Origin: Chloroflexota bacterium
GTDB taxonomy: Bacteria > Chloroflexota > Dehalococcoidia > Lucifugimonadales > QGNO01
Assembly (NCBI GenBank): GCA_003228195.2
Contig: QGNO01000002.1
Span: forward strand, 86,824-150,823
Direction of reading: 5' to 3'
Length of the DNA: 64,000 nucleotides
In this document: positions 1 through 9,670 of the stretch, piece after piece
Layout of the letters: each line of letters opens with the position of its first letter
Numbering within the stretch: the first letter of the stretch is position 1
Notes under the pieces: generated by a model
Database searches by the model: none
What the model saw: only the letters and a program-made list of their open reading frames with translations
What the model was told of the DNA's origin: nothing
Made by a program: the position numbers and the translations under genes

Positions 1-1151
1 AGATTCAAGGTATCTAATCCTCGCCCCTGTAAACCACGATGATACGTCACAATGTCAGGGGTAGCACTACCCAATATCACAGTCGCTCTTGATGCCTGGC
101 CAATCTGCATTGCGACAGTCCGTGCATGATAACGAGGTTCCTGATCCTGTTGCTTATAAGTCCACTCATGCTCTTCATCCACAACTATAAGCCCTAGTGG
201 TTCTAAAGGAACGAACAGGGCGCTTCTGGAGCCTACTACTGCGTCATACTCCCCGTTCTTTATGCCCCACCAAATCCACCGGTGTTGAGCTTTTGGCAAT
301 CTACTATGAATCACTGCAACTCGACCAGGGAACCGGGCTTCAAATCTCTCCATAGTTTGGGGTGTAAGCGATATTTCAGGCACCAAAACGATTCCCTTCT
401 TTCCAATCTCAATGCAATGCGCTAGCGCTCTAAGGTATACCTCCGTTTTCCCACTCCCTGTAACTCCATGCAAAAGGAAAGTCTTGTAGGAGTTTTGTGT
501 GATCGCTCCATATATGCTATTAAGAGCAGCCTCTTGATGAGGAGTAGCTGTCAAATGTCCTGCTGAATAGTCTGCTCGGTTGTCAACGGTAACATTCATG
601 TCAGATCCACTAATTGGATTACGCCATTTCCAAACTCTCCGCAAATTTCCATTGTCGATCATATCCTCGATAAATGATCTACCCTTAGGCCCAAGGGCCC
701 GCCGGAAGGAACGTTCATTAACACGCCCAGAACGTTTGCCGAACATAGACAAAACGTTTTGTTCTAAAAACTTGAAATCGCCACCATCTAGGGAACCCCC
801 GATTTGCTCTAGATAAGCAGTGGTTCGATTTCTAAATCCTGGTGGCAACATTAGGCTAATCGCAGAATACAGCGAAGACTTATAATACTCCGAGATCCAA
901 CATGCGACATCAATTTGTTTCTGGCTAAGAATAGGACCTGAAGGGTCGGAAGCAGCAATGGGCCTAACAATGTCCAAGTTGGTGTTGTCTTTGACGTCAA
1001 TCACTAAACCATCAACCATTCTCGGCCCAAAGTCGACTTGTACCATCTGGCCAAGTTCGACTTTCATCCCGTCCGGCACACCATAAGTGAAAGTGCGGAC
1101 ATTTCTAACAGCAGCATCAACTGCTATTTCAGCAAAAGAATATCTTCGCAT
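1..1151 (-). CDS. priA: Primosomal protein N' (PriA helicase), truncated at window edge
   Basis: Reverse-strand translation from ATG at 1151: MRRYSFAEIAVDAAVRNVRTFTYGVPDGMKVELGQMVQVDFGPR...FLLHGVTGSGKTEVYLRAL...VLVPEISLTPQ...VVDEEHEWTYKQ; Walker A and DEEH motifs typical of PriA. Confidence 0.93.
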   Translation of the reverse strand, partial: MRRYSFAEIAVDAAVRNVRTFTYGVPDGMKVELGQMVQVDFGPRMVDGLVIDVKDNTNLDIVRPIAASDPSGPILSQKQIDVACWISEYYKSSLYSAISLMLPPGFRNRTTAYLEQIGGSLDGGDFKFLEQNVLSMFGKRSGRVNERSFRRALGPKGRSFIEDMIDNGNLRRVWKWRNPISGSDMNVTVDNRADYSAGHLTATPHQEAALNSIYGAITQNSYKTFLLHGVTGSGKTEVYLRALAHCIEIGKKGIVLVPEISLTPQTMERFEARFPGRVAVIHSRLPKAQHRWIWWGIKNGEYDAVVGSRSALFVPLEPLGLIVVDEEHEWTYKQQDQEPRYHARTVAMQIGQASRATVILGSATPDIVTYHRGLQGRGLDTLN

Positions 1152-1263
1152 CCTTGTATTCTGGGGAACTGTATCCAAAAGAACTGACGAAATGAGCGAG
1201 AACCGTGGAGTTTTTCCTGAGCTTAACTAGAGGTCACCAATGAGAGAGTGCAATTAATCAAGG

Positions 1264-1635
1264 CTAGCGACGGCGTTCCTTGATACGGGCGGCTCTGCCA
1301 GTAAGGCCTCTCAAATAGTATAGCTTCGCTCTCCTAACATCACCACGGCGAACTACCTGTACTCTGTCCAGTCTGGGCGAGTAAATAGGGAATGTTCGTT
1401 CCACTCCTACACCATGCGTTATACGACGCACTGTAAAAGACCTGCCAGGTCCACTAGCCTGCTCACGTATAACTACACCCTCAAACGTTTGTACGCGCTC
1501 ACTCCCCCCTTCACGTATTTTCACACCGACACGAACCGTGTCGCCAGGATGAAATTCTTCTACATTGGGGTTAGCTTTTATGGAAACAACGCTGTCAATA
1601 TTCATCACATTCTCTCTAACTAACTCTTTGAACAC
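1264..1635 (-). CDS. rplS: 50S ribosomal protein L19
   Basis: [60 protein letters not shown] is the L19 signature. Confidence 0.97.
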   Translation of the reverse strand: MFKELVRENVMNIDSVVSIKANPNVEEFHPGDTVRVGVKIREGGSERVQTFEGVVIREQASGPGRSFTVRRITHGVGVERTFPIYSPRLDRVQVVRRGDVRRAKLYYLRGLTGRAARIKERRR

Positions 1636-1712
1636 CTAGTTTAGCTCCAAGGCCGGTCTGTGTAAAGCCAAGCGCTTGTGAAATACTAATATCAGGTCGC
1701 TAGACGGATACA

Positions 1713-2414
1713 CTAGTCAGACTTATCACTGGACGGTCTTTCTGGGTGCAAATCAGGTCTTCGTTTCAAAGTTCTTTTCAGTGACTGTTCCTGCCGCCAT
1801 TTAGCCACGGCTCCATGATTGCCAGACAAAAGGATTTCCGGCACTTTCCAGCCCCGGAAATCTGGAGGTCGCGTATATTGTGGATATTGCAATAATCCCG
1901 AAAAATGGGAATCTGTAGATGCAGATTCTTCAGACCCCAAAACTCCCTCCTTGAGTCGGGCAACCGCATCTACCACCACCATAGCTGGTAGCTCGCCACC
2001 CGTAAGAACGTAATCACCAATACTGAGTTCTTCCGTAGCCAAATGTTCCCGAATACGCTCATCAAATCCTTCGTAGTGACCACATATAAACGCGATTTTG
2101 TCCATTTTGGAAAAACGAACTGCAATCGATTGCTTAAATACGTTTCCTTGTGGTGTAAGTAATACTATCGGGCACTTGGGATTTTTACCCAAGACTGAGT
2201 CAACTGCTTGGAAAAGTGGCTCTGGTTTTAATACCATCCCTGGACCACCTCCATAAGCGTAGTCATCTACTGTACTGTGGCGATCGATCGCGTAATCTCT
2301 AATGTTATGAAGATTAATTTGTAATAAGCCACGTTCAATGGCACGACCTAAAATACTAGCCTGTAGCGGTACATTGAACATCTCAGGAAAAAGCGTAAAT
2401 ATCTCAATGATCAT
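1713..2414 (-). CDS. trmD: tRNA (guanine37-N1)-methyltransferase
   Basis: [14 protein letters not shown]...[17 protein letters not shown]...[12 protein letters not shown]...[24 protein letters not shown]. Confidence 0.97.
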   Translation of the reverse strand: MIIEIFTLFPEMFNVPLQASILGRAIERGLLQINLHNIRDYAIDRHSTVDDYAYGGGPGMVLKPEPLFQAVDSVLGKNPKCPIVLLTPQGNVFKQSIAVRFSKMDKIAFICGHYEGFDERIREHLATEELSIGDYVLTGGELPAMVVVDAVARLKEGVLGSEESASTDSHFSGLLQYPQYTRPPDFRGWKVPEILLSGNHGAVAKWRQEQSLKRTLKRRPDLHPERPSSDKSD

Positions 2415-2420
2415 GGTCTA

Positions 2421-2864
2421 TTACACTCTCTCTAAAACTTCTCTAAGACTTGCTGGTATGGGTACTGACCTTCCTGAATCTAAACTAACCGTCACAAAAG
2501 TCATGCTACCGCGGGCAGCAATCACACCGTTTTGTTTATTTGCGGTATAACCCAATCTTGCCGAGGTGTTCCCAACATTTTCGACACGTACTGATATCTC
2601 AATGACTTCATCAAGTTGGATAGGAACTTTGAAATCACAATTAACATTGACTCTCGGAATATTTACCCCTAATTCATTAAATGTCTCATTGGTAAACCCT
2701 ATGGAACGAAGGAATTCGATCTCTCCTACTTCAAAAAAACGAAGCATAGCGGTGTGATGAATCGCTTTAGAAGCGTCAGTGTCTGACCATCGTACACGAA
2801 CTTTTTGACTGAAAACATTTCCTTCCGATAATTCAGGCATATGGCCTCCTAATAACTTAACCAA
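2421..2864 (-). CDS. Hotdog-fold acyl-CoA thioesterase (4HBT family), candidate DHNA-CoA hydrolase
   Basis: VRVRWSDTDASKAIHHTAMLRFFEVGEIEFLR is a 4HBT/YbgC-like motif; sits directly downstream of menA. True start may be the internal MPELSEGN. Confidence 0.8.
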   Translation of the reverse strand: MVKLLGGHMPELSEGNVFSQKVRVRWSDTDASKAIHHTAMLRFFEVGEIEFLRSIGFTNETFNELGVNIPRVNVNCDFKVPIQLDEVIEISVRVENVGNTSARLGYTANKQNGVIAARGSMTFVTVSLDSGRSVPIPASLREVLERV

Positions 2865-3778
2865 GTAAACCTAGAAAAACATATGCCAATAGCTAAAAAT
2901 AGACCGTACCACCAGTGAAGGCTGGCTGAACCTCTTAAACCCAATGATAGAGCTGTTTGGTTACTAAATTGTCCGATGTGGCGCCAGACTCTGTAGCCGA
3001 TTGGCAAGGCGATCAATGACGAAACTACTGGCCATTTGAGGCTACCAAATACAAAAAGAAGTACCGGCACTGCGAATCCAATTAGCACTAATCCTAACCA
3101 AAGGTATCTTCCAAATCTGCGGCCAAAAAATGTTACCAATGTAATCTTGCCGGACTGCAAATCTTCCTCTCTATCTCTAATGTCATTAGAAACCAGAATG
3201 GCTGAAACGATACAACCAACCCCAGCTGCAAGAAAAATTGCCTCTATGGTTACAGTGGTTGTGTAAACATAATACGTACCGACCACCATCACTAATCCCA
3301 TGAATATAAAAACTAACGGCGCTCCCAATGCATAGTTGCCTAATGGTCTAGAACCACCGGAATAAAGATATGCTATACCCACACTTACCATACTCACTGG
3401 GAGTAAGATCCAATCCGTTACTGAAACTATATATAGCCCCATTATTGTCGCTAAACCATACGCAACGATCGAGCCTTTTTGCACCGCGTAGATACTGAGA
3501 TGTCCCAAAAATATTACCTTATATGCCGGCACTACTTGTATCCTCTTTTTTGTTTCTTTGTGATCGGAGTATTCATCTGTGAGGTTAGCTCCTATCTGAA
3601 CCATCAATGAAGCTGCAAATACTAGGGCAAAAAGGACAAGATCAAACTGATACTCAGCAAATGCGAGCGCAGATCCAACCAGTACTGGGACTACTGAAGC
3701 TGTGAAAGTAAAAGGTCGTGAAGCCCTATACCAAACTAAGATGTACTCCCATATGTTTTCACTACGTCGTCTATCCAT
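2849..3778 (-). CDS. menA: 1,4-dihydroxy-2-naphthoate polyprenyltransferase (UbiA family)
   Basis: Multi-TM; NLTDEYSDHKE and NDIRDREEDLQSGKITL are UbiA/MenA aspartate-rich motifs; men cluster context. Confidence 0.88.
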   Translation of the reverse strand: MDRRRSENIWEYILVWYRASRPFTFTASVVPVLVGSALAFAEYQFDLVLFALVFAASLMVQIGANLTDEYSDHKETKKRIQVVPAYKVIFLGHLSIYAVQKGSIVAYGLATIMGLYIVSVTDWILLPVSMVSVGIAYLYSGGSRPLGNYALGAPLVFIFMGLVMVVGTYYVYTTTVTIEAIFLAAGVGCIVSAILVSNDIRDREEDLQSGKITLVTFFGRRFGRYLWLGLVLIGFAVPVLLFVFGSLKWPVVSSLIALPIGYRVWRHIGQFSNQTALSLGLRGSASLHWWYGLFLAIGICFSRFTWLSY

Positions 3779-3804
3779 GATAATTCTTAGATCTATTCTC
3801 TGAC

Positions 3805-4614
3805 TTACCAGGGATGCTGTCGAAATCTACTGAAATCAGGATCTCGCTTCTCCAGAAAGGCGTTCCCTCCCTCTTTACATTCATCGGTAGTGTAATATAA
3901 GGCAGTGGCACCGTGAGCAAGATTTTGTATACCATAAACATGATCTGTGTCTGCATTAAAAGCGTGCTTCAAAAATCTAAGCGCCGTCGGACTCTTCTCT
4001 AAAAGTTCCTGGCTCCACATGTTCACTGTCGCTTCAAGTTCGGATTGCTTCACCACAGCATTAACAAGACCCATGTCTAAGGCTTCCTGCGCTGTGTAAC
4101 GCCTGCATAAAAACCAGATCTCTCGAGCCTTTTTCTCACCGACCACACGCGCTAAGAAAATGGCCCCGAATCCCGCGTCGAAACTCCCGTACTTCGGCCC
4201 AATTTGCCCAAATATCGCTCTGTCTGATGCTATTGTAAAATCCGATATCACATGAAGGACATGCCCTCCTCCAATAGCATATCCATCCACCATTGAAATC
4301 ACCGGTTTAGGAATCTCCCTTATCAGTCTATGCAGATGCGTCACCTGTAATTTTATCGCTCCTGCTTGATCCTGATACCCTCCTTCACCCCTTGTTTTCA
4401 CATCACCACCTGTGCAAAAATTACCATTCTCCCCAGTCAACACAACTACACCTATCTCATTATCATCCCAAGCGTCTTGAAAAGCGTTTCGCATCTCATC
4501 AACCGTCTTCGGGCGAAAAGCGTTGAGCACTTCAGGGCGATTAATCGACACTTTTGCAACGCCTTCCCGTTTCGTATAAATGATATCCTCGTATTCAAAC
4601 ATCTTATCCTCCAA
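3805..4614 (-). CDS. menB: 1,4-dihydroxy-2-naphthoyl-CoA synthase
   Basis: Crotonase fold; [60 protein letters not shown] typical of MenB. Confidence 0.93.
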   Translation of the reverse strand: MEDKMFEYEDIIYTKREGVAKVSINRPEVLNAFRPKTVDEMRNAFQDAWDDNEIGVVVLTGENGNFCTGGDVKTRGEGGYQDQAGAIKLQVTHLHRLIREIPKPVISMVDGYAIGGGHVLHVISDFTIASDRAIFGQIGPKYGSFDAGFGAIFLARVVGEKKAREIWFLCRRYTAQEALDMGLVNAVVKQSELEATVNMWSQELLEKSPTALRFLKHAFNADTDHVYGIQNLAHGATALYYTTDECKEGGNAFLEKRDPDFSRFRQHPW

Positions 4615-4620
4615 TTCTGA

Positions 4621-5814
4621 TTATACAGCTCCAATATCTTTCAATCTTCTAATGTCGTGCTCAGACATCCCAGCCGTTTCTCCCAGTATCTCGAGAGTAT
4701 GTTCTCCCAACAAAGGAGAGGGGCCAGCTGGCCCCGTCTCATAGTCTCCAAACTTAAACGGTGAGTTTGCAACCCGCCATTCCCCTTGAGAACGATCCGG
4801 AATTTTCGCGATCATCCCTCGGTGTTTCACCTGAGGATCATTGACAACTGCAGCAATGTCATTAACTGGTCCACACGGAATGTCAGCCTGCATCAATAAA
4901 TCTAACCAGTAGTCTGCGTCACCCTTACTAAATATGTTTTCCAAGAGTGGCGCCAAATCTTCATAATGGTCCATCCTGCCTCTATTACCTTGAAAACGTT
5001 CGTCTTTAGCCAAGTCAGGTTCGTCGATAGCTTGGCAAAAACGATGCCAAACCGACGAATCATCGGTAAGAATCGCTATAACAAAATCACGGTCTTTTGC
5101 CTTAAAAATTTGGAAGGGAGCCGCAACTGGATGGCGGACACCTATGGGCCCTGGAACGTTTCCTGTAGCAAAATATCTTGATAGGGCATTTTCTACCATC
5201 ATTACCTGACAATCTAACATCGACATATCTATGTACTGGCCCAACCCATTATTACCACGCTTATAAAGGGCAGAAACTATGGCGAGGGCCGTAAATATAC
5301 CAGCTGCACTGTCACCCAAGGAAACACCAGGTCGCACAAGTGATCCATCTGGCTGGCCAGTCAAACTAATTAAGCCCCCCATCGCCTGCACTACTATATC
5401 CAATGCAGGTCTTTGGGCCTCTGGACCATCCTGTCCGAAACCAGAAATGGAAGCGTATATTAGCTTCGGATAATCACCTCTGATATTTTCGTAATCCAAA
5501 CCGAATCTGCGCATAGTTCCAGGCACAAAATTCTCAACCAAGACATCTGAATCCGCAAGTAACGATCTGACGACTTGCTTGCCCTCTTCTGAAAACAGGT
5601 TTATCGTTATGCTTTTCTTGCCTCGATTGATGCTTATGAAGTATGCAGCTTGGTCACCAACTAGAGGCCCCAGATTCCTAGCAGGGTCACCCTGCCCAGG
5701 CCGCTCCACCTTTATAATGTCCGCGCCTAAATCTGCCAAAAGCATTGTGCAAAACGGACCAGATAGTAACCTAGTCAAATCTAACACTCTAATACCATTT
5801 AAGGGCCCTTTCAT
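4621..5814 (-). CDS. CaiB/BaiF family III CoA-transferase embedded in the men locus
   Basis: MKGPLNGIRVLDLTRLLSGPFCTMLLADLGADIIKVERPGQGDPAR...ISGFGQDGP...GQYIDMSMLDCQ (candidate catalytic Asp present). Confidence 0.92.
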   Translation of the reverse strand: MKGPLNGIRVLDLTRLLSGPFCTMLLADLGADIIKVERPGQGDPARNLGPLVGDQAAYFISINRGKKSITINLFSEEGKQVVRSLLADSDVLVENFVPGTMRRFGLDYENIRGDYPKLIYASISGFGQDGPEAQRPALDIVVQAMGGLISLTGQPDGSLVRPGVSLGDSAAGIFTALAIVSALYKRGNNGLGQYIDMSMLDCQVMMVENALSRYFATGNVPGPIGVRHPVAAPFQIFKAKDRDFVIAILTDDSSVWHRFCQAIDEPDLAKDERFQGNRGRMDHYEDLAPLLENIFSKGDADYWLDLLMQADIPCGPVNDIAAVVNDPQVKHRGMIAKIPDRSQGEWRVANSPFKFGDYETGPAGPSPLLGEHTLEILGETAGMSEHDIRRLKDIGAV

Positions 5815-6951
5815 ATGCTTCCTCCAATATTCGGTGATTTTATGAAAATCAAACAGGTCTCTTGGCGAGGGTTCGGCATACCTTTCAAGAACCCATATTC
5901 AACAGCACAAATCAGTGCAACAATCCGATACGGGTTGTTAATTTTCTTGCGAGCAAGTGATGGTACTACAGGGGTAGGTGAGGCTTCACCAATAGGGTCA
6001 GGAAGCGTCGCTGAGATTACAAGTGCAGGAAAATATCTAGAGAAATTTTCAGTAACTTTATTGAACCAAGAATTATCTTCTTCATCTGACGTTGATTTGG
6101 TTAATAACTCTGAAATCCCTCCCACCATAAGATTCGGAATTGAAACAGCATTAGTAGATTTGCTTGGCAAGTTACTCGGATACAATGTTAACAAAGATAT
6201 GATTAGCGCCACCCCAGCATTACCTGTAAACGCGCTTATCGCCTCTGTTTCTCCTAAGCAAGCCGCCCTCGAAGCCAAACTGGCTTTCGAGGCAGGTTTT
6301 GAAACAATAAAACTGAAAGTGGGGCAAGGAACAATAAAACAAGATGAAGCTCTAGTAGCAGGGGTGCGAAATATGGTGCCGAGTGATGTTAAGATCAGGA
6401 TAGACGCGAACCAGGCGTGGAACATCGATGAGTCCATTAAACGCCTCAATAAACTGTCCTCGTATGACATCGAATACGTCGAGGACCCCGTAACCCCCGA
6501 CTGTTTAGAAGATATGCATCGGCTAAAGCAATCGGTCTCAGTCTCAATAGCGGTGGACGAGCCTTTGGCAAACCGTTCACATGAGTCTATTTTGAAAATA
6601 GCTGAAAACGCAGACATTATAGTCATCAAAGCTGGACGGCTTGGCGGAATCAAACCTTCGCTCAAAATAATGCAACTAGTACGTAACCTAGGGAAAGAAG
6701 TGGTAGTGACTTCGTCCCTCGAATCCGGTGTTGGGGTCACAGCAAGTGCACATTTATGTGCCAACTTGGGTGAACACAATTTCGCCCACGGCTTGGGCAC
6801 TACTCCACTGTTGGCAAGCGACCTGCTATCAGCAGCAGCTTCACCGTGGCAAGGGAATTTCATAATGCCAACAGGACCTGGGTTAGGTATATCAATAGAC
6901 GGAGGACTACTCGAGAAATTTAGCCTAGGCCCCCAAGGTAAAGTCACTTAA
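5815..6951 (+). CDS. menC: o-succinylbenzoate synthase (enolase superfamily)
   Basis: KLKVGQG, DANQAW, EDPVTP, GGIKPSLKIMQLVRNLGKEVVVTSSLESGVGVTASAHL; SSLESGVG typical of OSBS. Likely start is internal ATG at 5842 (MKIKQVSW). Confidence 0.87.
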   Translation: MLPPIFGDFMKIKQVSWRGFGIPFKNPYSTAQISATIRYGLLIFLRASDGTTGVGEASPIGSGSVAEITSAGKYLEKFSVTLLNQELSSSSDVDLVNNSEIPPTIRFGIETALVDLLGKLLGYNVNKDMISATPALPVNALIASVSPKQAALEAKLAFEAGFETIKLKVGQGTIKQDEALVAGVRNMVPSDVKIRIDANQAWNIDESIKRLNKLSSYDIEYVEDPVTPDCLEDMHRLKQSVSVSIAVDEPLANRSHESILKIAENADIIVIKAGRLGGIKPSLKIMQLVRNLGKEVVVTSSLESGVGVTASAHLCANLGEHNFAHGLGTTPLLASDLLSAAASPWQGNFIMPTGPGLGISIDGGLLEKFSLGPQGKVT

Positions 6952-7810
6952 TCGCCTCATGGTGCAAATTTTCCTTTAGGAATTTGAAAACCAACTCTTT
7001 AAATATGACGGGTTGCTCCAAATGGATACAGTGCCCTGCCTGACTAACCACTTTCAAACTACAGTTACTTATATTCCTGTCCATTTCAGTCGCTACTTGT
7101 AAGAATTTTCTGTCTTCTTCGCCAGCCAATAGAAGTGTCGGCACATTGATCTGTCCAAGCCTACTGTAATACTGCGGCTGCGCCCCTGATCCAATACCCC
7201 TTAAGCTATTAGCCAAGCCTATCGGTTTGTTCAGAAGCCTCTGAGATCTGAGCCGTTTACGAATGAGCTCTGACAATCTATTCTGGCTATCCCACATAGG
7301 TAGCGCTTCCCAATAGTTCACAAATTCGGTAACTCCCGCTTCTTCTATCCAATTAGCCAGAGCCTGATCATCCTTGGTGCGTTGTACTCGCTCTCCAAGT
7401 TTAGATATTCCAGGGGACGCGCTTTCCAGAACCAAGGCGGCGGAACGATCAGGCATTCCTAATGTAGCGCCGAGTGCAATCCGACCACCAAGTGAATATC
7501 CAATCCATGCAACCTGCTCGAACTCTAGATGATCGAGTAATTCTCCAAGGGCTTTTACATGGATTTCCATCGTGTATAAGTCACTACTATCAGGAGAGTC
7601 AGATTCTCCGTGACCGGGTAGGTCCACAGTTACAAGTTTGTAGTACTTACTTACTGATGCTCCAAAAGCTCGCCAAGTTTCTCGATTTCCAGTAAATCCA
7701 TGCAGGAATACCAGCGGAAATCCCGAACCAACTTGACTAAAGTTGAGATATGCTCCTCCAAGAGCATTGACTGATAAGCGACTCAAATTAGAACTCCAGA
7801 CTAGGTTCAA
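6944..7810 (-). CDS. menH: 2-succinyl-6-hydroxy-2,4-cyclohexadiene-1-carboxylate synthase (alpha/beta hydrolase)
   Basis: FLHGFTGNRETWRAF, VDLPGHGESDSP, WIGYSLGGRIALG; adjacent to menD. Confidence 0.87.
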   Translation of the reverse strand: MNLVWSSNLSRLSVNALGGAYLNFSQVGSGFPLVFLHGFTGNRETWRAFGASVSKYYKLVTVDLPGHGESDSPDSSDLYTMEIHVKALGELLDHLEFEQVAWIGYSLGGRIALGATLGMPDRSAALVLESASPGISKLGERVQRTKDDQALANWIEEAGVTEFVNYWEALPMWDSQNRLSELIRKRLRSQRLLNKPIGLANSLRGIGSGAQPQYYSRLGQINVPTLLLAGEEDRKFLQVATEMDRNISNCSLKVVSQAGHCIHLEQPVIFKELVFKFLKENLHHEAIK

Positions 7811-7849
7811 TTAGAGGTGGATAAAATCTACCTGACCATAAGGTCAATT

Positions 7850-9670
7850 TCATAGTGCAGAATACAAATCCTTTTGGTTTTTTACTGTCTCCGAAATAGC
7901 GTTCCAAACGTCACCGTGCAATTCAACGTTATCGACCCGGTCGCCCGGAATCTCTATCAACGATATTCCCTCACTCGAAAGACTCTCATTAACTGCTCCG
8001 TCAAAAGCGTTCCAATCTTGTGTAAATGAGTAATTCAAACCGTACAAATCGGCCGTAGACCTGAAATTGAGACCATGTGGCGTACCAAAATATTCTTCAA
8101 AAAAATCTGTGTGGTCCGCTTGAGGCAGAAAAGAAAATATTCCACCACCATTGTTATTTAAGACAACAATCGTAGCATTCAATCTATGTAATTTTGCAGC
8201 CAATAGCCCGTTCATATCGTGGTATAAGGATATGTCCCCTATAACAAGAACGACTTTTCTTGTCCCTGCAGCAGCAATCCCCAACGCGGAGGACACTACT
8301 CCGTCGATACCGCTAGCTCCACGATTTGCAACGAAATTAACAGACTTAGGAGACGTATGGTAAAAAGTATCCAAGTCACGGACTGGCATGCTGTTACCAA
8401 CAAAAAATGCGGTGCCATCGTCGATTAGGTTTGACAATCTTGAAAATACCTTACCTTCGAACATGCAGTCATATGAATCTATCTGTCGCTCTATTGCTTG
8501 GCGCACTGCCAAATTTGTTTGCATCCACCATTGACTCCATATGCTGTGCTCTCGTTCCTCGTTAACCAAAGGAGTCAAAGCCTCGCAAAAGCTCACAGGT
8601 GAAACATTGAAGAATTGAGAGACAATCCGAAATGGGTCGCGCCAATTATCGCCCTCATCCACCAAAACTTGATACGCATTCTTGTGCTTCTCCAGATATT
8701 GGGCAAGTGATTTAGAGACAGGCAAAGGTCCAAATCTTATTATCAAATCTGGGGAAACAAGTGTAGACAAATCGTCATCTCTCAAGTAGGCATCGTAAGT
8801 GTCTAACACCATCGATCTATCATGCGAACCAACACGAACACCAGAAAGAGCATCTGCAAATATGGGATATTTCCATTTACTAGCCAATTTGGTTATCAGA
8901 TTTGCAAACCCCGTCTGGTAGTTAGTCCCGCAGACAATTAAGCCATGCTCAACCCCACTCATATAACTGGCCAAAGTTTTCAAATCCTTCATATTTGGCA
9001 TATTTTCATATACAGAGTTCAACACAAACGGATCGCCAGTAACACGCCCGTGCCACGCCTCTAAATCACCTTCCAGAATCTTTTCAGGGAAATCAGTTAG
9101 GATAATTGAGGGTTCAAGGGGTTCTCGGAAAGGAAAATTGACATGAACTGGACCTTCTGGCGAACCGCTAGAGGTCGCATAAACCTTACATGCTAAGGTT
9201 CTAATGTACGCCATAGAATCTGTAGTAACTTCCTTAGCCTCAGCATTTACGGAAAGTTTTACATGATCACCATAAATACGGGTCTGGTCAATTGTCTGCA
9301 ATGCCCCCCAATTAACCAATTCTGGAGGTCTGTCAGCCGTAAGAACAATTAACGGAACCAAGCCGTATCGAGCCTCAGCTACCGCAGGTAAGAAATTCGC
9401 ACTAGCGGTTCCAGAAGAGCACACCATTGCCACAGGTCTACCCATATTCCGAGCCATTCCAAGTGCGAAAAATCCTGCTGATCGTTCATCAAGATGAGTC
9501 CATTTTCTTATGCCAGAGTGCCGAGCGAACGAAATCGCTAACGGAGATGAACGAGAGCCAGGACAGATGCAAACGTCCCGCAACCCGCTACGTGCCAACT
9601 CATCGACAAATGCCCCGGCAAAAGCATAATTTCGGTTTTCGAACTTCACGCTACTCCCCTCCAAGAGCAC
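7850..9670 (-). CDS. menD: SEPHCHC synthase (ThDP enzyme)
   Basis: FVDELARSGLRDVCICPGSRSSPLAISFARH...ERSAGFFALGMARNMGRPVAMVCSSGTASANFLPAVAEA...NNNGGGIFSFLPQ. Confidence 0.97.
   Translation of the reverse strand: MLLEGSSVKFENRNYAFAGAFVDELARSGLRDVCICPGSRSSPLAISFARHSGIRKWTHLDERSAGFFALGMARNMGRPVAMVCSSGTASANFLPAVAEARYGLVPLIVLTADRPPELVNWGALQTIDQTRIYGDHVKLSVNAEAKEVTTDSMAYIRTLACKVYATSSGSPEGPVHVNFPFREPLEPSIILTDFPEKILEGDLEAWHGRVTGDPFVLNSVYENMPNMKDLKTLASYMSGVEHGLIVCGTNYQTGFANLITKLASKWKYPIFADALSGVRVGSHDRSMVLDTYDAYLRDDDLSTLVSPDLIIRFGPLPVSKSLAQYLEKHKNAYQVLVDEGDNWRDPFRIVSQFFNVSPVSFCEALTPLVNEEREHSIWSQWWMQTNLAVRQAIERQIDSYDCMFEGKVFSRLSNLIDDGTAFFVGNSMPVRDLDTFYHTSPKSVNFVANRGASGIDGVVSSALGIAAAGTRKVVLVIGDISLYHDMNGLLAAKLHRLNATIVVLNNNGGGIFSFLPQADHTDFFEEYFGTPHGLNFRSTADLYGLNYSFTQDWNAFDGAVNESLSSEGISLIEIPGDRVDNVELHGDVWNAISETVKNQKDLYSAL

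Noticed and set aside
580-816. 78-aa plus-strand ORF at the left end
   Set aside because: Antisense to priA coding sequence
5811-6947. 378-aa ORF antisense to menC
   Set aside because: Low-complexity Ser/Pro-rich translation with no family features; exact shadow of menC codon usage
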